From NCBI GenBank assembly GCA_030706405.1, contig JAUZOO010000003.1, positions 248,001-312,000 on the forward strand: DNA of 64,000 bases. Direction: 5' to 3'. The translations under genes were made by a program, and so were the position numbers. Origin of the DNA: Bacteroidota bacterium (GTDB lineage Bacteria; Bacteroidota; Bacteroidia; Bacteroidales; JAAUTT01). Shown piece after piece: positions 26,008-34,455 of the stretch; positions within the stretch are counted from its first letter, which is position 1, and each line of letters opens with the position of its first letter. The notes under the pieces are model-generated. The model did not search any database, was not told the DNA's origin, and saw only the letters and a program-made list of their open reading frames with translations.

Positions 26008-26199
26008 CTAAACTAGTTTAACATTTACTGCATTTAATCCTTTTTTTCCTTCTTTGAGATCGTAGGTAACTTCATCACCTTCTCTGATTTCGTCATTCAA
26101 ACCAGATACGTGTACAAAATATTCATTACTTGAATCTGCGTCTTTAATAAATCCGAAACCTTTGGTTTCATTAAAGAATTTAACTGTTCCTTTGCTCAT
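26008..26199 (-). CDS. Cold-shock protein (CspA family)
   Basis: A 63-aa single cold-shock domain. KGFGFI is the RNP-1 motif and YFVHVS the RNP-2 motif, both on the nucleic-acid-binding face. It starts MSKGTVKFFNETKGFGFI, typical of the family. It binds single-stranded RNA/DNA and acts as an RNA chaperone. A strong 14-bp hairpin lies about 50 nt upstream of the start (26248-26281) and could form in the 5' leader, where csp mRNAs are often regulated by structure. Confidence 0.95.
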   Translation of the reverse strand: MSKGTVKFFNETKGFGFIKDADSSNEYFVHVSGLNDEIREGDEVTYDLKEGKKGLNAVNVKLV

Positions 26200-26247
26200 A
26201 ATAATTTAAAAATTTAATTGGTGAAAGCTACGCATTATTCTTCAATA

Positions 26248-26281
26248 AACAATCTCTTTTTACACAAAAAAAGAGATTGTT
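26248..26281 (-). promoter_or_regulatory. Hairpin in the csp 5' region
   Basis: AACAATCTCTTTTT pairs perfectly with AAAAAGAGATTGTT (14 bp, 6-nt loop). It lies 49 bp upstream of the csp start. No gene ends here, so it is more likely a leader structure than a terminator. Confidence 0.5.
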
Positions 26282-26381
26282 GGCGCTTTTATCTCAACAA
26301 TACCATTACACACCTAACAATCAACATTTTAATTAAAGCAAATATTTTATCGTTCAAATTGTGATATTGCCCAGCGCCTCC

Positions 26382-26409
26382 ATTGGGTCGTAATATTTTG
26401 TTAGTTTTG
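26382..26409 (+). promoter_or_regulatory. Candidate promoter for speA
   Basis: TAGTTTTG at 26402-26409 is an exact TAnnTTTG box with ATTG 16 bp upstream. It would give a leader of about 110 nt before the speA ATG. Confidence 0.4.
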
Positions 26410-26526
26410 TACCCTTCTTTAAATAAGATGGCATTATTTCACGATATTGATTATAAATTGGTTTATAATTTAATATCATTGCAAAAAAATAAAACAACAC
26501 TTAGAAATACGAGGAAATAAAAGATC

Positions 26527-28419
26527 ATGAGAAAATGGCGAATTGAAGACTCTGCAGAACTCTATAACATCACCGGATGGGGTGTTGACTACTTTTCGAT
26601 TAACGAAAAGGGGAATGTTATTGTAACGCCCCAAAAAGGTGGAGCTTCTGTGGACTTGAAGGAACTTGTGGACGAACTTGCGTTAACAGACGTATCGGCA
26701 CCTATGTTAATACGTTTCCCGGATATTCTCGATGATCGTATTATTAATATCTCCAACTGTTTTAAATCGGCATCCGAAGAATACAAATACAAAGCCCAAA
26801 ACTTCATCATTTACCCAATTAAGGTAAACCAGATGCGCCCGGTGGTGGAAGAGATTGTAAGTCATGGCAAAAAATTTAATATTGGTCTCGAGGCCGGTTC
26901 AAAACCTGAATTACACGCTGTTATCGCCATCAATACCGATCCGGAATCGCTCATTATCTGCAACGGTTATAAAGATGAAGATTATATTGAACTGGCGCTG
27001 CTGGCTCAAAAAATGGGAAAACGAATCTTCCTGGTGGTTGAAAAACTTAACGAACTTAAACTGATTGCCTCTATATCGAAGCGGCTCAAAATTGTACCTA
27101 ATATCGGGATCCGTATTAAACTGGCCAGCTCGGGAAGCGGCAAATGGGAAGATTCGGGCGGCGACATCAGCAAGTTCGGGTTAACTTCCAGCGAACTGCT
27201 CGAAGCCCTCGACTTCATCGACAAAAATAAAATGCACGAAAGCCTTCGCCTGATTCACTTTCACATCGGAAGCCAGGTGACAAAAATACGCCGTATTAAA
27301 ATTGCGTTGCGCGAAGCTTCTCAATTCTACGTACAACTAAGGCTAATGGGCTTTAACGTTGAATTTGTCGATATTGGCGGCGGACTCGGTGTTGACTACG
27401 ATGGAACTAAATCGGCCAACAGCGAAAGTAGCATCAACTATTCGATTCAGGAATATGTAAACGACTCCATCAGCACTTTTGTGGATGCTGCCGACAAAAA
27501 CAATATTCCCCACCCCAACATTATTACCGAATCGGGACGTTCACTTACGGCACACCATAGCGTATTGATTTTTGAAGTACTCGAAACCACTACCCTGCCA
27601 TCGTGGGACGAAGACGAAGAGATTAACGAACTCGATCATGAACTGGTTAAAGAACTTTATGAGTTATGGGACACGCTCAATCAGCCCAGAATGCTCGAAA
27701 CCTGGCATGATGCCCAACAGATCCGCGAAGAAGCACTCGACCGGTTCAGTTTCGGATTGATCGACCTCAAAACCAGAGCCCAGATTGAGCGTCTTTTCTG
27801 GTCCATTGCCCGCGATATTTACAACCTGGCCAACGAAATAAAACACGTTCCGGACGAATTAAAGCAACTCTCTAAGATGTTGTCGGATAAATATTTTTGT
27901 AATTTTTCATTATTCCAGTCTTTACCCGACTCGTGGGCTATCGATCAAATTTTTCCGATTATACCAATCCACCGATTGGAAGAAAAACCTACCCGTTCGG
28001 CAACATTACAGGATATTACCTGTGATTCTGACGGAAAAATCGACAATTTCATCTCCACCAAAAACTTATCATACCACTTACCCGTTCACACATTAAAAGG
28101 TAAAGAATCTTATTATATGGGCGTTTTTCTTGTGGGAGCCTATCAGGAAATACTTGGCGACCTTCACAACCTTTTTGGGGACACCAATGCCGTTCACGTT
28201 TCGGTTGACGAAAACGGATACACGATCGACCAAGTAATTGACGGGGAAACAGTTGCCGAGGTACTTGACTATGTTCAATACAATCCCAAAAAGATGGTTC
28301 GTACCGTCGAAACTTGGGTTACATCGTCGGTTAAAGCCGGAATTATTACACTCGAAGAAGGGAAAGAATTCCTTTCGAACTACCGGTCTGGGCTATATGG
28401 TTATACTTATTTAGAATAG
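26527..28419 (+). CDS. speA: Biosynthetic arginine decarboxylase
   Basis: A 630-aa PLP-dependent (fold III) enzyme that turns arginine into agmatine and CO2 for polyamine synthesis. FIIYPIKVNQM contains the PLP-binding Lys99. HFHIGSQ and FVDIGGGLGVDYDG are the typical PLP-phosphate and barrel signatures. The active-site Cys region should lie near VTCDSDGKI in the second half (TLQDITCDSDGKID), and DGE...E follows. Length (about 630) matches SpeA rather than the shorter lysine/ornithine decarboxylases. Cytoplasmic, apparently monocistronic with its own terminator. Confidence 0.96.
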   Translation: MRKWRIEDSAELYNITGWGVDYFSINEKGNVIVTPQKGGASVDLKELVDELALTDVSAPMLIRFPDILDDRIINISNCFKSASEEYKYKAQNFIIYPIKVNQMRPVVEEIVSHGKKFNIGLEAGSKPELHAVIAINTDPESLIICNGYKDEDYIELALLAQKMGKRIFLVVEKLNELKLIASISKRLKIVPNIGIRIKLASSGSGKWEDSGGDISKFGLTSSELLEALDFIDKNKMHESLRLIHFHIGSQVTKIRRIKIALREASQFYVQLRLMGFNVEFVDIGGGLGVDYDGTKSANSESSINYSIQEYVNDSISTFVDAADKNNIPHPNIITESGRSLTAHHSVLIFEVLETTTLPSWDEDEEINELDHELVKELYELWDTLNQPRMLETWHDAQQIREEALDRFSFGLIDLKTRAQIERLFWSIARDIYNLANEIKHVPDELKQLSKMLSDKYFCNFSLFQSLPDSWAIDQIFPIIPIHRLEEKPTRSATLQDITCDSDGKIDNFISTKNLSYHLPVHTLKGKESYYMGVFLVGAYQEILGDLHNLFGDTNAVHVSVDENGYTIDQVIDGETVAEVLDYVQYNPKKMVRTVETWVTSSVKAGIITLEEGKEFLSNYRSGLYGYTYLE

Positions 28420-28788
28420 TACATAAAACATTATATATCATAACAATCAGGGCTGTTTCGTTAATTGTACGAAACGGCCCTGATTGTTTAATGCAGTTAA
28501 GTAACGTGCTTCATTGAAAAGGCTAGTACTCCAAAATTACTTCTAATATCTGCCTTTCAGAATAGTTTTCATTCTATTTTCACGATAAAACTCTCATTTA
28601 CAATCAAAAAATAAGTTTTCATCTTTTTTATACCAAAAAAATATCATAACTTTAAGTATCTCAGTAAAAATTGCCTCTAAGCACGAGCCTTGACCTAATA
28701 AATTGCAGAAAAACAATAAGGCGTACATTAAACTCCGATTATCATACAACTGATTAAAGCAATTTACACCCAAGACTATTACCCTATT
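28420..28788. other. Intergenic region after speA
   Basis: A 369-bp gap. It holds the speA terminator (28442-28488) and then about 300 bp of AT-rich sequence with no ORF. The histidine kinase promoter must be here, but no close TAnnTTTG match stands out (TAACTTTA at 28647-28654 is one mismatch away). Confidence 0.5.
28442..28488 (+). terminator. Long terminator hairpin after speA
   Basis: A 20-bp stem (AACAATCAGGGC...GCCCTGATTGTT with one T-G pair) and a 7-nt loop starts 22 bp after the speA stop. Confidence 0.8.
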
Positions 28789-31218
28789 ATGAATACACAA
28801 AAAAGATTTGCTCTTTTTTTCTCGGTAGTGCTTATATTGTTGTTTGTCACCATTTTTTCGAGCTATTTACTTTATAAAAACAGACAGTTAGCACATCTTG
28901 CAAATGAATATCAAAAAAAAGAATATAATGCCGATGTTGCACTAAAGCTACAGAGCAAGCCCATGCTCAAAATTACATTAGATTACACATTATGGGACGA
29001 GATGATAGGTTTTATAAAACACCCCGATGTATCATGGGCAAAAGACAATATCGACCCCTTATTACAAACCACGGGCTTTAATTATATATGGATATTCAAT
29101 ACCTCCGGAGTTAAAGTTTATGAACGAAAAGGTTTGGGTTCTCTTTCATTTTCCAATCCTTTTCCAACAAACACTATTCACCGAATTTTAGATAGTATCC
29201 CCAACGGGATAAAGCAAAATTGTTCCTATTTCGCCCAAAACAATAATCAGATTATCGAAATATCAGGAGCATCAGTCCATTCTTCATCAGACATGCAACG
29301 CCTAAAAAGACCTGGTGGATATATATTTCTGGGAAGGGTACTTAATAAAGATTATCTTCATGAACTAAGTATAATTACCGACTCTCAAATTGCGCTTATT
29401 AGTGACACCCTTCATAAAAACAAATCCCGATCACACCAAATTACAATTTTCAAACAGTTGTACGATTGGAACAATAAAGCAATTGCAACCATACAGTTTT
29501 CCAGCGACGATAAATTTATTCAGGAAGAGGACAACTATAACCTATTTTCGATTATCATTTTCGTCATTGCAATAGGACTTATAATAACCAGCTCATTTTT
29601 CTACGTAAAGACTCACATTACCAATCCATTAACCGCAATATCAAAAAGCCTTAATACAGAAGATAAAACCAAAATCGATCATTTACTTGTCAAAACCGAT
29701 GAATTTGGTCAGATGGCGCGGTTGATAAACAGCTTTTTCGACCAAAAAAAAACGCTGGAAAACGATTACCAGAATTTAATAGAGCACACCAACTCATTAG
29801 TTTGTGAAACTGATATACAAGGAGTATTTACATTTTCAAGTCCGGCCTCCATAACCATTTTAGGGTATGAACCTCACGAACTTATAGGAAAGTCGGCATT
29901 GAAACTTATTCCTGATACCGAAGCAAAACGACTATCCGAACATTATATCTATCACCCACCTGCCCCGGGCTCTGGCTTCAGAGAAACATGCCATTTCAGG
30001 CATAGAAGAGGAGACTGGCGATGGGTAGATCTATCGGTTACTTTTTACGAAAAAGGCCCCAACGATATAAGAATTATTACGATTGCAACCGACATAACCG
30101 AACGTAAATTGGCCGAAGAAGCGCTTAAACAACGTGAAGAAGAAAACCGTGCACTGCTCGACGCTATACCCGATTTATTTTTCCGGATCCGTAAAGATGG
30201 GGTGATCCTTAATTTCAAAGCCCCCGATGAATCTCTTCTTTTTACATCTCCAGAAACTTTCTTAGGTAGAAATTTAAAAGAGGTTCTTCCGCCGGAAGTA
30301 TATGCTCCATTTTTCGAAATAATCGATAACAAATTAAAAAATAATCAGATACACACTTTTGAATATAAGCTTTTTATGAATAATGGGCCTCACTATTATG
30401 AAGCCAGAATTGTGTCATCCTCAGCCAATGAACTATTTGCTATTATCCGAGACATTTCCGAACGTAAAAATGCTGAAATATTATTACAAGAAAGTGAAAT
30501 ACAACTAACAGAACTAAACCATACAAAAGATAAGTTTTTTTCAATAATTGCCCACGATTTAAAAGGCCCGTTAACCAGTTTACTTGGATTAACCGAACAG
30601 GTTATTGAAAATTTTGAAACATTTGAACGAAAAAGTATTAAAAAATATTTCCAAATCATCAATAAATCAGCCTTAAACTCTTATAAATTACTCGAAAATT
30701 TATTGGAATGGTCAAGAGCCCAAACCGGAAAAATCGAATACCAGCCAATAATCATTAATTTGAAAGACATTATACACGAAAATATTGCGATGGTAGAAGA
30801 ACAGGCTTCGCAGAAATACATAAAAATAAACGCAGTAATTAATGACAACTACTCCATTTTTGGCGACCGGCAAATGATAAACAGCATTCTCAGAAATCTG
30901 CTCGTTAACGCGATAAAATTCACTTCTCAAAAAGGTCAAATAACAGTATCAGCAGTTGAAAAGATTGATCACATTGAAATTACGGTAAAAGATACAGGAG
31001 TAGGGATCTCAAAAGATGAACTTAAAAAACTTTTTAGACTCGACTGTAAATACAGCACTTTAGGTACCGATGATGAACAAGGAACAGGCCTAGGACTAAT
31101 ACTTTGCAAGGAGTTTGTTGAAAAAAACGGTGGCAAGATATGGGTTGAAAGTGAACTCAATCATGGCAGTGATTTCAAATTTACTTTAACTAAGATTGAC
31201 GTAGCTAATCTTAGTTAA
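28789..31218 (+). CDS. Membrane sensor histidine kinase: CHASE4-HAMP-PAS-PAS-HisKA-HATPase
   Basis: An 809-aa sensor kinase. Membrane helix 1 is at residues 8-28, and a periplasmic CHASE4-like domain follows (MLKITLDYTLWDEMIGFI, NIDPLLQTTGFNYIWIFN). Helix 2 is near 247-270, then HAMP (THITNPLTAISKSL). Two PAS domains with PAC tails end at ITIATDITERKLAEEALK and FAIIRDISERKNAE. HisKA has FFSIIAHDLKGP with phospho-acceptor His589. The ATPase has N (NLLVNAIKFT), G1 (DTGVGIS) and G2 (GTGLGL) boxes. No response regulator gene lies next to it, so it is an orphan in this window. The stimulus is unknown. Confidence 0.92.
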   Translation: MNTQKRFALFFSVVLILLFVTIFSSYLLYKNRQLAHLANEYQKKEYNADVALKLQSKPMLKITLDYTLWDEMIGFIKHPDVSWAKDNIDPLLQTTGFNYIWIFNTSGVKVYERKGLGSLSFSNPFPTNTIHRILDSIPNGIKQNCSYFAQNNNQIIEISGASVHSSSDMQRLKRPGGYIFLGRVLNKDYLHELSIITDSQIALISDTLHKNKSRSHQITIFKQLYDWNNKAIATIQFSSDDKFIQEEDNYNLFSIIIFVIAIGLIITSSFFYVKTHITNPLTAISKSLNTEDKTKIDHLLVKTDEFGQMARLINSFFDQKKTLENDYQNLIEHTNSLVCETDIQGVFTFSSPASITILGYEPHELIGKSALKLIPDTEAKRLSEHYIYHPPAPGSGFRETCHFRHRRGDWRWVDLSVTFYEKGPNDIRIITIATDITERKLAEEALKQREEENRALLDAIPDLFFRIRKDGVILNFKAPDESLLFTSPETFLGRNLKEVLPPEVYAPFFEIIDNKLKNNQIHTFEYKLFMNNGPHYYEARIVSSSANELFAIIRDISERKNAEILLQESEIQLTELNHTKDKFFSIIAHDLKGPLTSLLGLTEQVIENFETFERKSIKKYFQIINKSALNSYKLLENLLEWSRAQTGKIEYQPIIINLKDIIHENIAMVEEQASQKYIKINAVINDNYSIFGDRQMINSILRNLLVNAIKFTSQKGQITVSAVEKIDHIEITVKDTGVGISKDELKKLFRLDCKYSTLGTDDEQGTGLGLILCKEFVEKNGGKIWVESELNHGSDFKFTLTKIDVANLS

Positions 31219-31278
31219 AGAACTGTCATTCCGTTTTTATAAACTATAAAATGGTAGTTGTTGGAATGACAGTTCTTT
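31217..31278. terminator. Nested dyad between the kinase gene and pntB
   Basis: AAAGAACTGTCATTCC pairs perfectly with GGAATGACAGTTCTTT (16 bp). Within the 30-nt loop, TTTTATA and TATAAAA form a second 7-bp stem. It overlaps the kinase stop and precedes the convergent pntB end, so it probably terminates both transcripts. T runs are short. Confidence 0.6.
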
Positions 31279-31292
31279 AATATTAAACTTCC

Positions 31293-32705
31293 CTATAAAC
31301 TTTTTACTTCGTTTACCAACTTTTGAAGCGTTGCCTTAGCATCGCCAAAAAGCATCCGGGTTTTATCGTGGAAGAACAACATGTTCTCGATAGCCGCATA
31401 CCCTTTACCCATACCACGTTTCATTACAATCACGTTTTTGGCTTCGGAAGCCTTGATAATAGGCATTCCATAAATCGGACTAGACGGATCGGTTTCGGCC
31501 GCGGGATTTACCACGTCGTTAGCGCCAATGATTACCACCACATCAGTATTGGGTAAATCAGGATTAATATTATCCATCTCAATCAGCTTATCGTACGACA
31601 CATCTGCCTCAGCAAGCAACACATTCATGTGTCCCGGCATACGGCCAGCAACCGGATGAATGGCGTAGCGAACCTCAACGCCCTTATCTTCCAAATGGTT
31701 TTCAAGTTCGTGACAAAGATGCTGGGCCTGGGCAACTGCAAGCCCATACCCTGGGACGATCACTACCTTTTTGGAATAGCTAAGCAGAATACTGGCATCG
31801 CTCAAGGTAATTTCCTTAATAGAACCAGCCACTTGGTCGGCAGCCGGACCGCCTCCGCCAAATACTCCTACAATAACATTAAGCAGCGAACGGTTCATAG
31901 CCTTACACATCAATACGGTAAGGATGGTACCCGCCGAGCCTACCAAAATACCGCCAGTTAACATAGCCTGATTGTGGTACAAAAAGCCTCCGGTAGCAGC
32001 TGCCACCCCTGTAAATGAGTTTAGTAACGAAATTACAACCGGCATATCCGCACCGCCAATAGGCATCACAAACAATACCCCGTAAAACAAAGCAATGCCA
32101 AGTAAAAGATAAATCCACCCCATAATTTGCGAAGGATCAACTTCGCCCATCGACATCACAAAGGCAATAAAACCTACAATTATTACCAGAAAACCAATAT
32201 TCACATACCGGAGCCATTTAATACGCAAATCGCCGATATTGCCATTGAGCTTTCCAAACGCAATCATACTGCCGGCAAACGATATACTCCCGATAACAAG
32301 CCCAAGAAGAATATCAAGGACTTCGCCAGAAAACATTTGCGTATAAAGCCCTCCATGTGCCAAATGAGGAAATTCCATAAGCGAGATAAGTGCCGCACAG
32401 GCACCTCCCATACCATTGAAAAAGGACACCAGCTGAGGCATGGCTGTCATCCTTACGCGTTTGGCTATTACCCAGCCAATTATTGTACCAATAATCAGTG
32501 CTGCAATAATATAGCCTATATTCCCAATATGCTGTTCATCTTTGGTATGAAACAGAATGGTAAACAAAATTGCCATTCCCATACCTACAGCAGCAATAAA
32601 ATTTCCTCGCCGGGCAGTTTCCGGGTGGCTAAGCATCTTTAGTCCGAAAATAAAAAAGACCGATGCGATGATATAACTGATTTCCAAGATATATGTTCCG
32701 ATCAT
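31293..32705 (-). CDS. pntB: Proton-translocating NAD(P) transhydrogenase subunit beta
   Basis: A 470-aa inner-membrane protein coupling hydride transfer between NADH and NADP+ to proton movement. The N-terminal ~270 residues form about nine helices (domain II), including FFNGMGGACAALISLMEF and GIALFYGVLFVMPIGGADMPVVISLLNSFTGVAAATGGF. The C-terminal domain III binds NADP(H): VVIVPGYGLAVAQAQH, HPVAGRMPGHMNVLLAEADV and VVIIGANDVVNPAA. It is the last gene of the pntAA-pntAB-pntB operon, 48 bp after the alpha-2 gene. Confidence 0.96.
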   Translation of the reverse strand: MIGTYILEISYIIASVFFIFGLKMLSHPETARRGNFIAAVGMGMAILFTILFHTKDEQHIGNIGYIIAALIIGTIIGWVIAKRVRMTAMPQLVSFFNGMGGACAALISLMEFPHLAHGGLYTQMFSGEVLDILLGLVIGSISFAGSMIAFGKLNGNIGDLRIKWLRYVNIGFLVIIVGFIAFVMSMGEVDPSQIMGWIYLLLGIALFYGVLFVMPIGGADMPVVISLLNSFTGVAAATGGFLYHNQAMLTGGILVGSAGTILTVLMCKAMNRSLLNVIVGVFGGGGPAADQVAGSIKEITLSDASILLSYSKKVVIVPGYGLAVAQAQHLCHELENHLEDKGVEVRYAIHPVAGRMPGHMNVLLAEADVSYDKLIEMDNINPDLPNTDVVVIIGANDVVNPAAETDPSSPIYGMPIIKASEAKNVIVMKRGMGKGYAAIENMLFFHDKTRMLFGDAKATLQKLVNEVKSL

Positions 32706-32753
32706 TTTCTTTACAATTAAAATGGTTGATAAAACCTAAAGTCTTCGGTAAAT

Positions 32754-33059
32754 TTATTTTTTCTTCTTTTTAAACATTTCGAGCATTCGGTCGGTAACCA
32801 CAAAACCTCCCACCACGTTGAGAGTACCGAGAACTACGGCTATAAAACCCAAAATCATGGAAAGGGTAGTTTCGGCGTGCCCCATAACAATGATAGCTCC
32901 GATAATTACCACACCATGAATAGCATTAGCACCCGACATCAGCGGGGTATGCAGAACCGCCGGCACATGCGAAATGACTTCGATACCAAGAAATATCGAC
33001 AAAATAATAGCGAAGATGGGTTCTTTATTTTCAAAAATAAATGCCAGTATATTTTCCAT
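32754..33059 (-). CDS. pntAB: NAD(P) transhydrogenase alpha-2 (membrane) subunit
   Basis: A 101-aa membrane protein with three to four helices. LSIFLGIEVISHVPAVLHTPLMSGANAIHGVVIIGAI matches the membrane portion of PntA, which in enterobacteria is fused to the NAD-binding domain. Here it is a separate gene, as in Rhodospirillum-type three-subunit enzymes. It ends in a short basic tail (KKKKK) and overlaps no neighbour; four bases separate it from the alpha-1 gene. Confidence 0.95.
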   Translation of the reverse strand: MENILAFIFENKEPIFAIILSIFLGIEVISHVPAVLHTPLMSGANAIHGVVIIGAIIVMGHAETTLSMILGFIAVVLGTLNVVGGFVVTDRMLEMFKKKKK

Positions 33060-33063
33060 AGTG

Positions 33064-34191
33064 TTATAGATTTAAAAGTTGTTTAACCCTATCATTAACA
33101 ACCTGTTTATCATGAGTAACGCAGGTTCCTTTTACAATATCATCTTCAAAATTAAGATAAAGGTTTCCTTCTTTGGAAATAATCAGTTTCAGAAAATTCA
33201 ACACATTGTTTCCAAACATCTTACTGGCATCAAAAGGCATATCGGACGGGTAATCGGACTTGCCAATGATAGTAACACCATGATGTTCGATTACTTGATC
33301 ATTTTGAGTAACCTCGCAATTGCCACCTGTTGATGCTGCCATATCCACCACAACAGAGCCGGGAGTCATCTGTTCCACGGTTTCTTTGGTAAGAAGTACC
33401 GGAGCCTGTTTACCGGGGATTTGAGCAGTTGTTATCACCACATTAGCCTTAACTGCATGATCGTGGATAAGTTGACGTTGTTTTTGTTTAAATTCTTCGG
33501 TTTGTTCAACAGCGTAACCTCCGGCCGCTTTATCGTCTACAGCGCCCGCTACCTCAATAAATTTACCACCAAGACTCTGAACTTCGTCTTTTACTGCCGA
33601 ACGAACGTCAAAAACTTCAACAACAGCACCTAATTTTCTTGAAACAGCAACAGCCTGTAAGCCTGCCACCCCGGCTCCAAGAATAAGTACTTTGGCTGGT
33701 CTAATGGTTCCTGCAGCCGACATAAACATGGGAAAAAATTTAGGTAGATGCAGAGCTGCATCGAGTACAGCACGATAGCCCGCCACGGTTGCCATTGAGG
33801 AAAGCACGTCCATAGACTGAGCTCGCGAAATACGAGGAATAACATCAAGGCTGAAAGCGGTAATTCCGGCAGCAGCCAATTGTGTCACTAATTCTTTATG
33901 CTGAAATGGGTTTAACACCGCCAGGATAACCTGACCCGATTTTAGAGCAATAACTTCATCGGACGTAAATGGGTTAATTTTCACGAGCACTTCGGCTTTG
34001 TCAAATACCGCATCGCGCGAGACAACAGTAGCCCCAGCCTCCTGATAATCGGCATCGCTGACAAAAGCTTTGACTCCAGCCCCGGTTTCAACCAAAATAT
34101 CTACGTTTAATTTTTTTAGCAGCACCACTGTCTCGGGCAATAACGCTACCCTTTTTTCGAAGGGAGGGTCCTTCAATAATCCAATAATCAT
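33064..34191 (-). CDS. pntAA: NAD(P) transhydrogenase alpha-1 (NAD-binding) subunit
   Basis: A 375-aa soluble subunit of the alanine dehydrogenase/PntA family. ERKRVA-type start (KDPPFEKRVALLPETV), the RISRAQSMDVLSSMATVAGYRAV segment, and the Rossmann loop VLILGAGVAGLQAVAVSRKLGAVVEVFDVR for NAD(H) binding are all clear. It delivers hydride to the membrane part. First gene of a three-gene operon that would supply NADPH for biosynthesis. Confidence 0.95.
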   Translation of the reverse strand: MIIGLLKDPPFEKRVALLPETVVLLKKLNVDILVETGAGVKAFVSDADYQEAGATVVSRDAVFDKAEVLVKINPFTSDEVIALKSGQVILAVLNPFQHKELVTQLAAAGITAFSLDVIPRISRAQSMDVLSSMATVAGYRAVLDAALHLPKFFPMFMSAAGTIRPAKVLILGAGVAGLQAVAVSRKLGAVVEVFDVRSAVKDEVQSLGGKFIEVAGAVDDKAAGGYAVEQTEEFKQKQRQLIHDHAVKANVVITTAQIPGKQAPVLLTKETVEQMTPGSVVVDMAASTGGNCEVTQNDQVIEHHGVTIIGKSDYPSDMPFDASKMFGNNVLNFLKLIISKEGNLYLNFEDDIVKGTCVTHDKQVVNDRVKQLLNL

Positions 34192-34394
34192 AGGGTTGAT
34201 TTTTTAAAGGGTTTGTATCTTCTATGAAATGCTAAATTAGTAAAATATTTAAGAGTTCAAAGTTTTCATTCTGACTGTGTTTGACCGTGTAAAATAATTT
34301 AAACACCGTGCTTTTCGTGCATTTGCGAACAATTTGATTAACTGACATTTAAACTCAACCAACGTTAACGACCCCCTCAACAGCACCACATAAA

Positions 34395-34425
34395 AAGCCC
34401 CGAAAGTTTAGGGCTTTCGGGGCTT
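34395..34425 (-). terminator. Intrinsic terminator after the chemoreceptor gene
   Basis: On the minus strand AAGCCCCGAAAG and CTTTCGGGGCTT form a 12-bp stem with a 7-nt loop, followed by T residues. It lies 30 bp after the stop at 34456. Confidence 0.88.
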
Positions 34426-34455
34426 ATGGATTATTAACTCAATTCCCAACATCTT

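Larger units (their letters stand above)
26200..26526. other. Divergent control region between the csp gene and speA
   Basis: A 327-bp AT-rich region without ORFs. It contains the perfect hairpin at 26248-26281 near the csp gene and a likely speA promoter at 26382-26409. I find no good TAnnTTTG box for the csp gene on the minus strand. Confidence 0.5.

Noticed and set aside
32127-32642. 171-codon plus-strand frame opposite pntB
   Set aside because: Antisense shadow of pntB; rich in His/Asn/Lys from reversed hydrophobic codons.
31293-34191. Split PntA as a frameshifted pseudogene
   Set aside because: The two alpha parts have separate good starts and domain-complete ends, matching the known three-subunit transhydrogenase, so it is not a broken gene.
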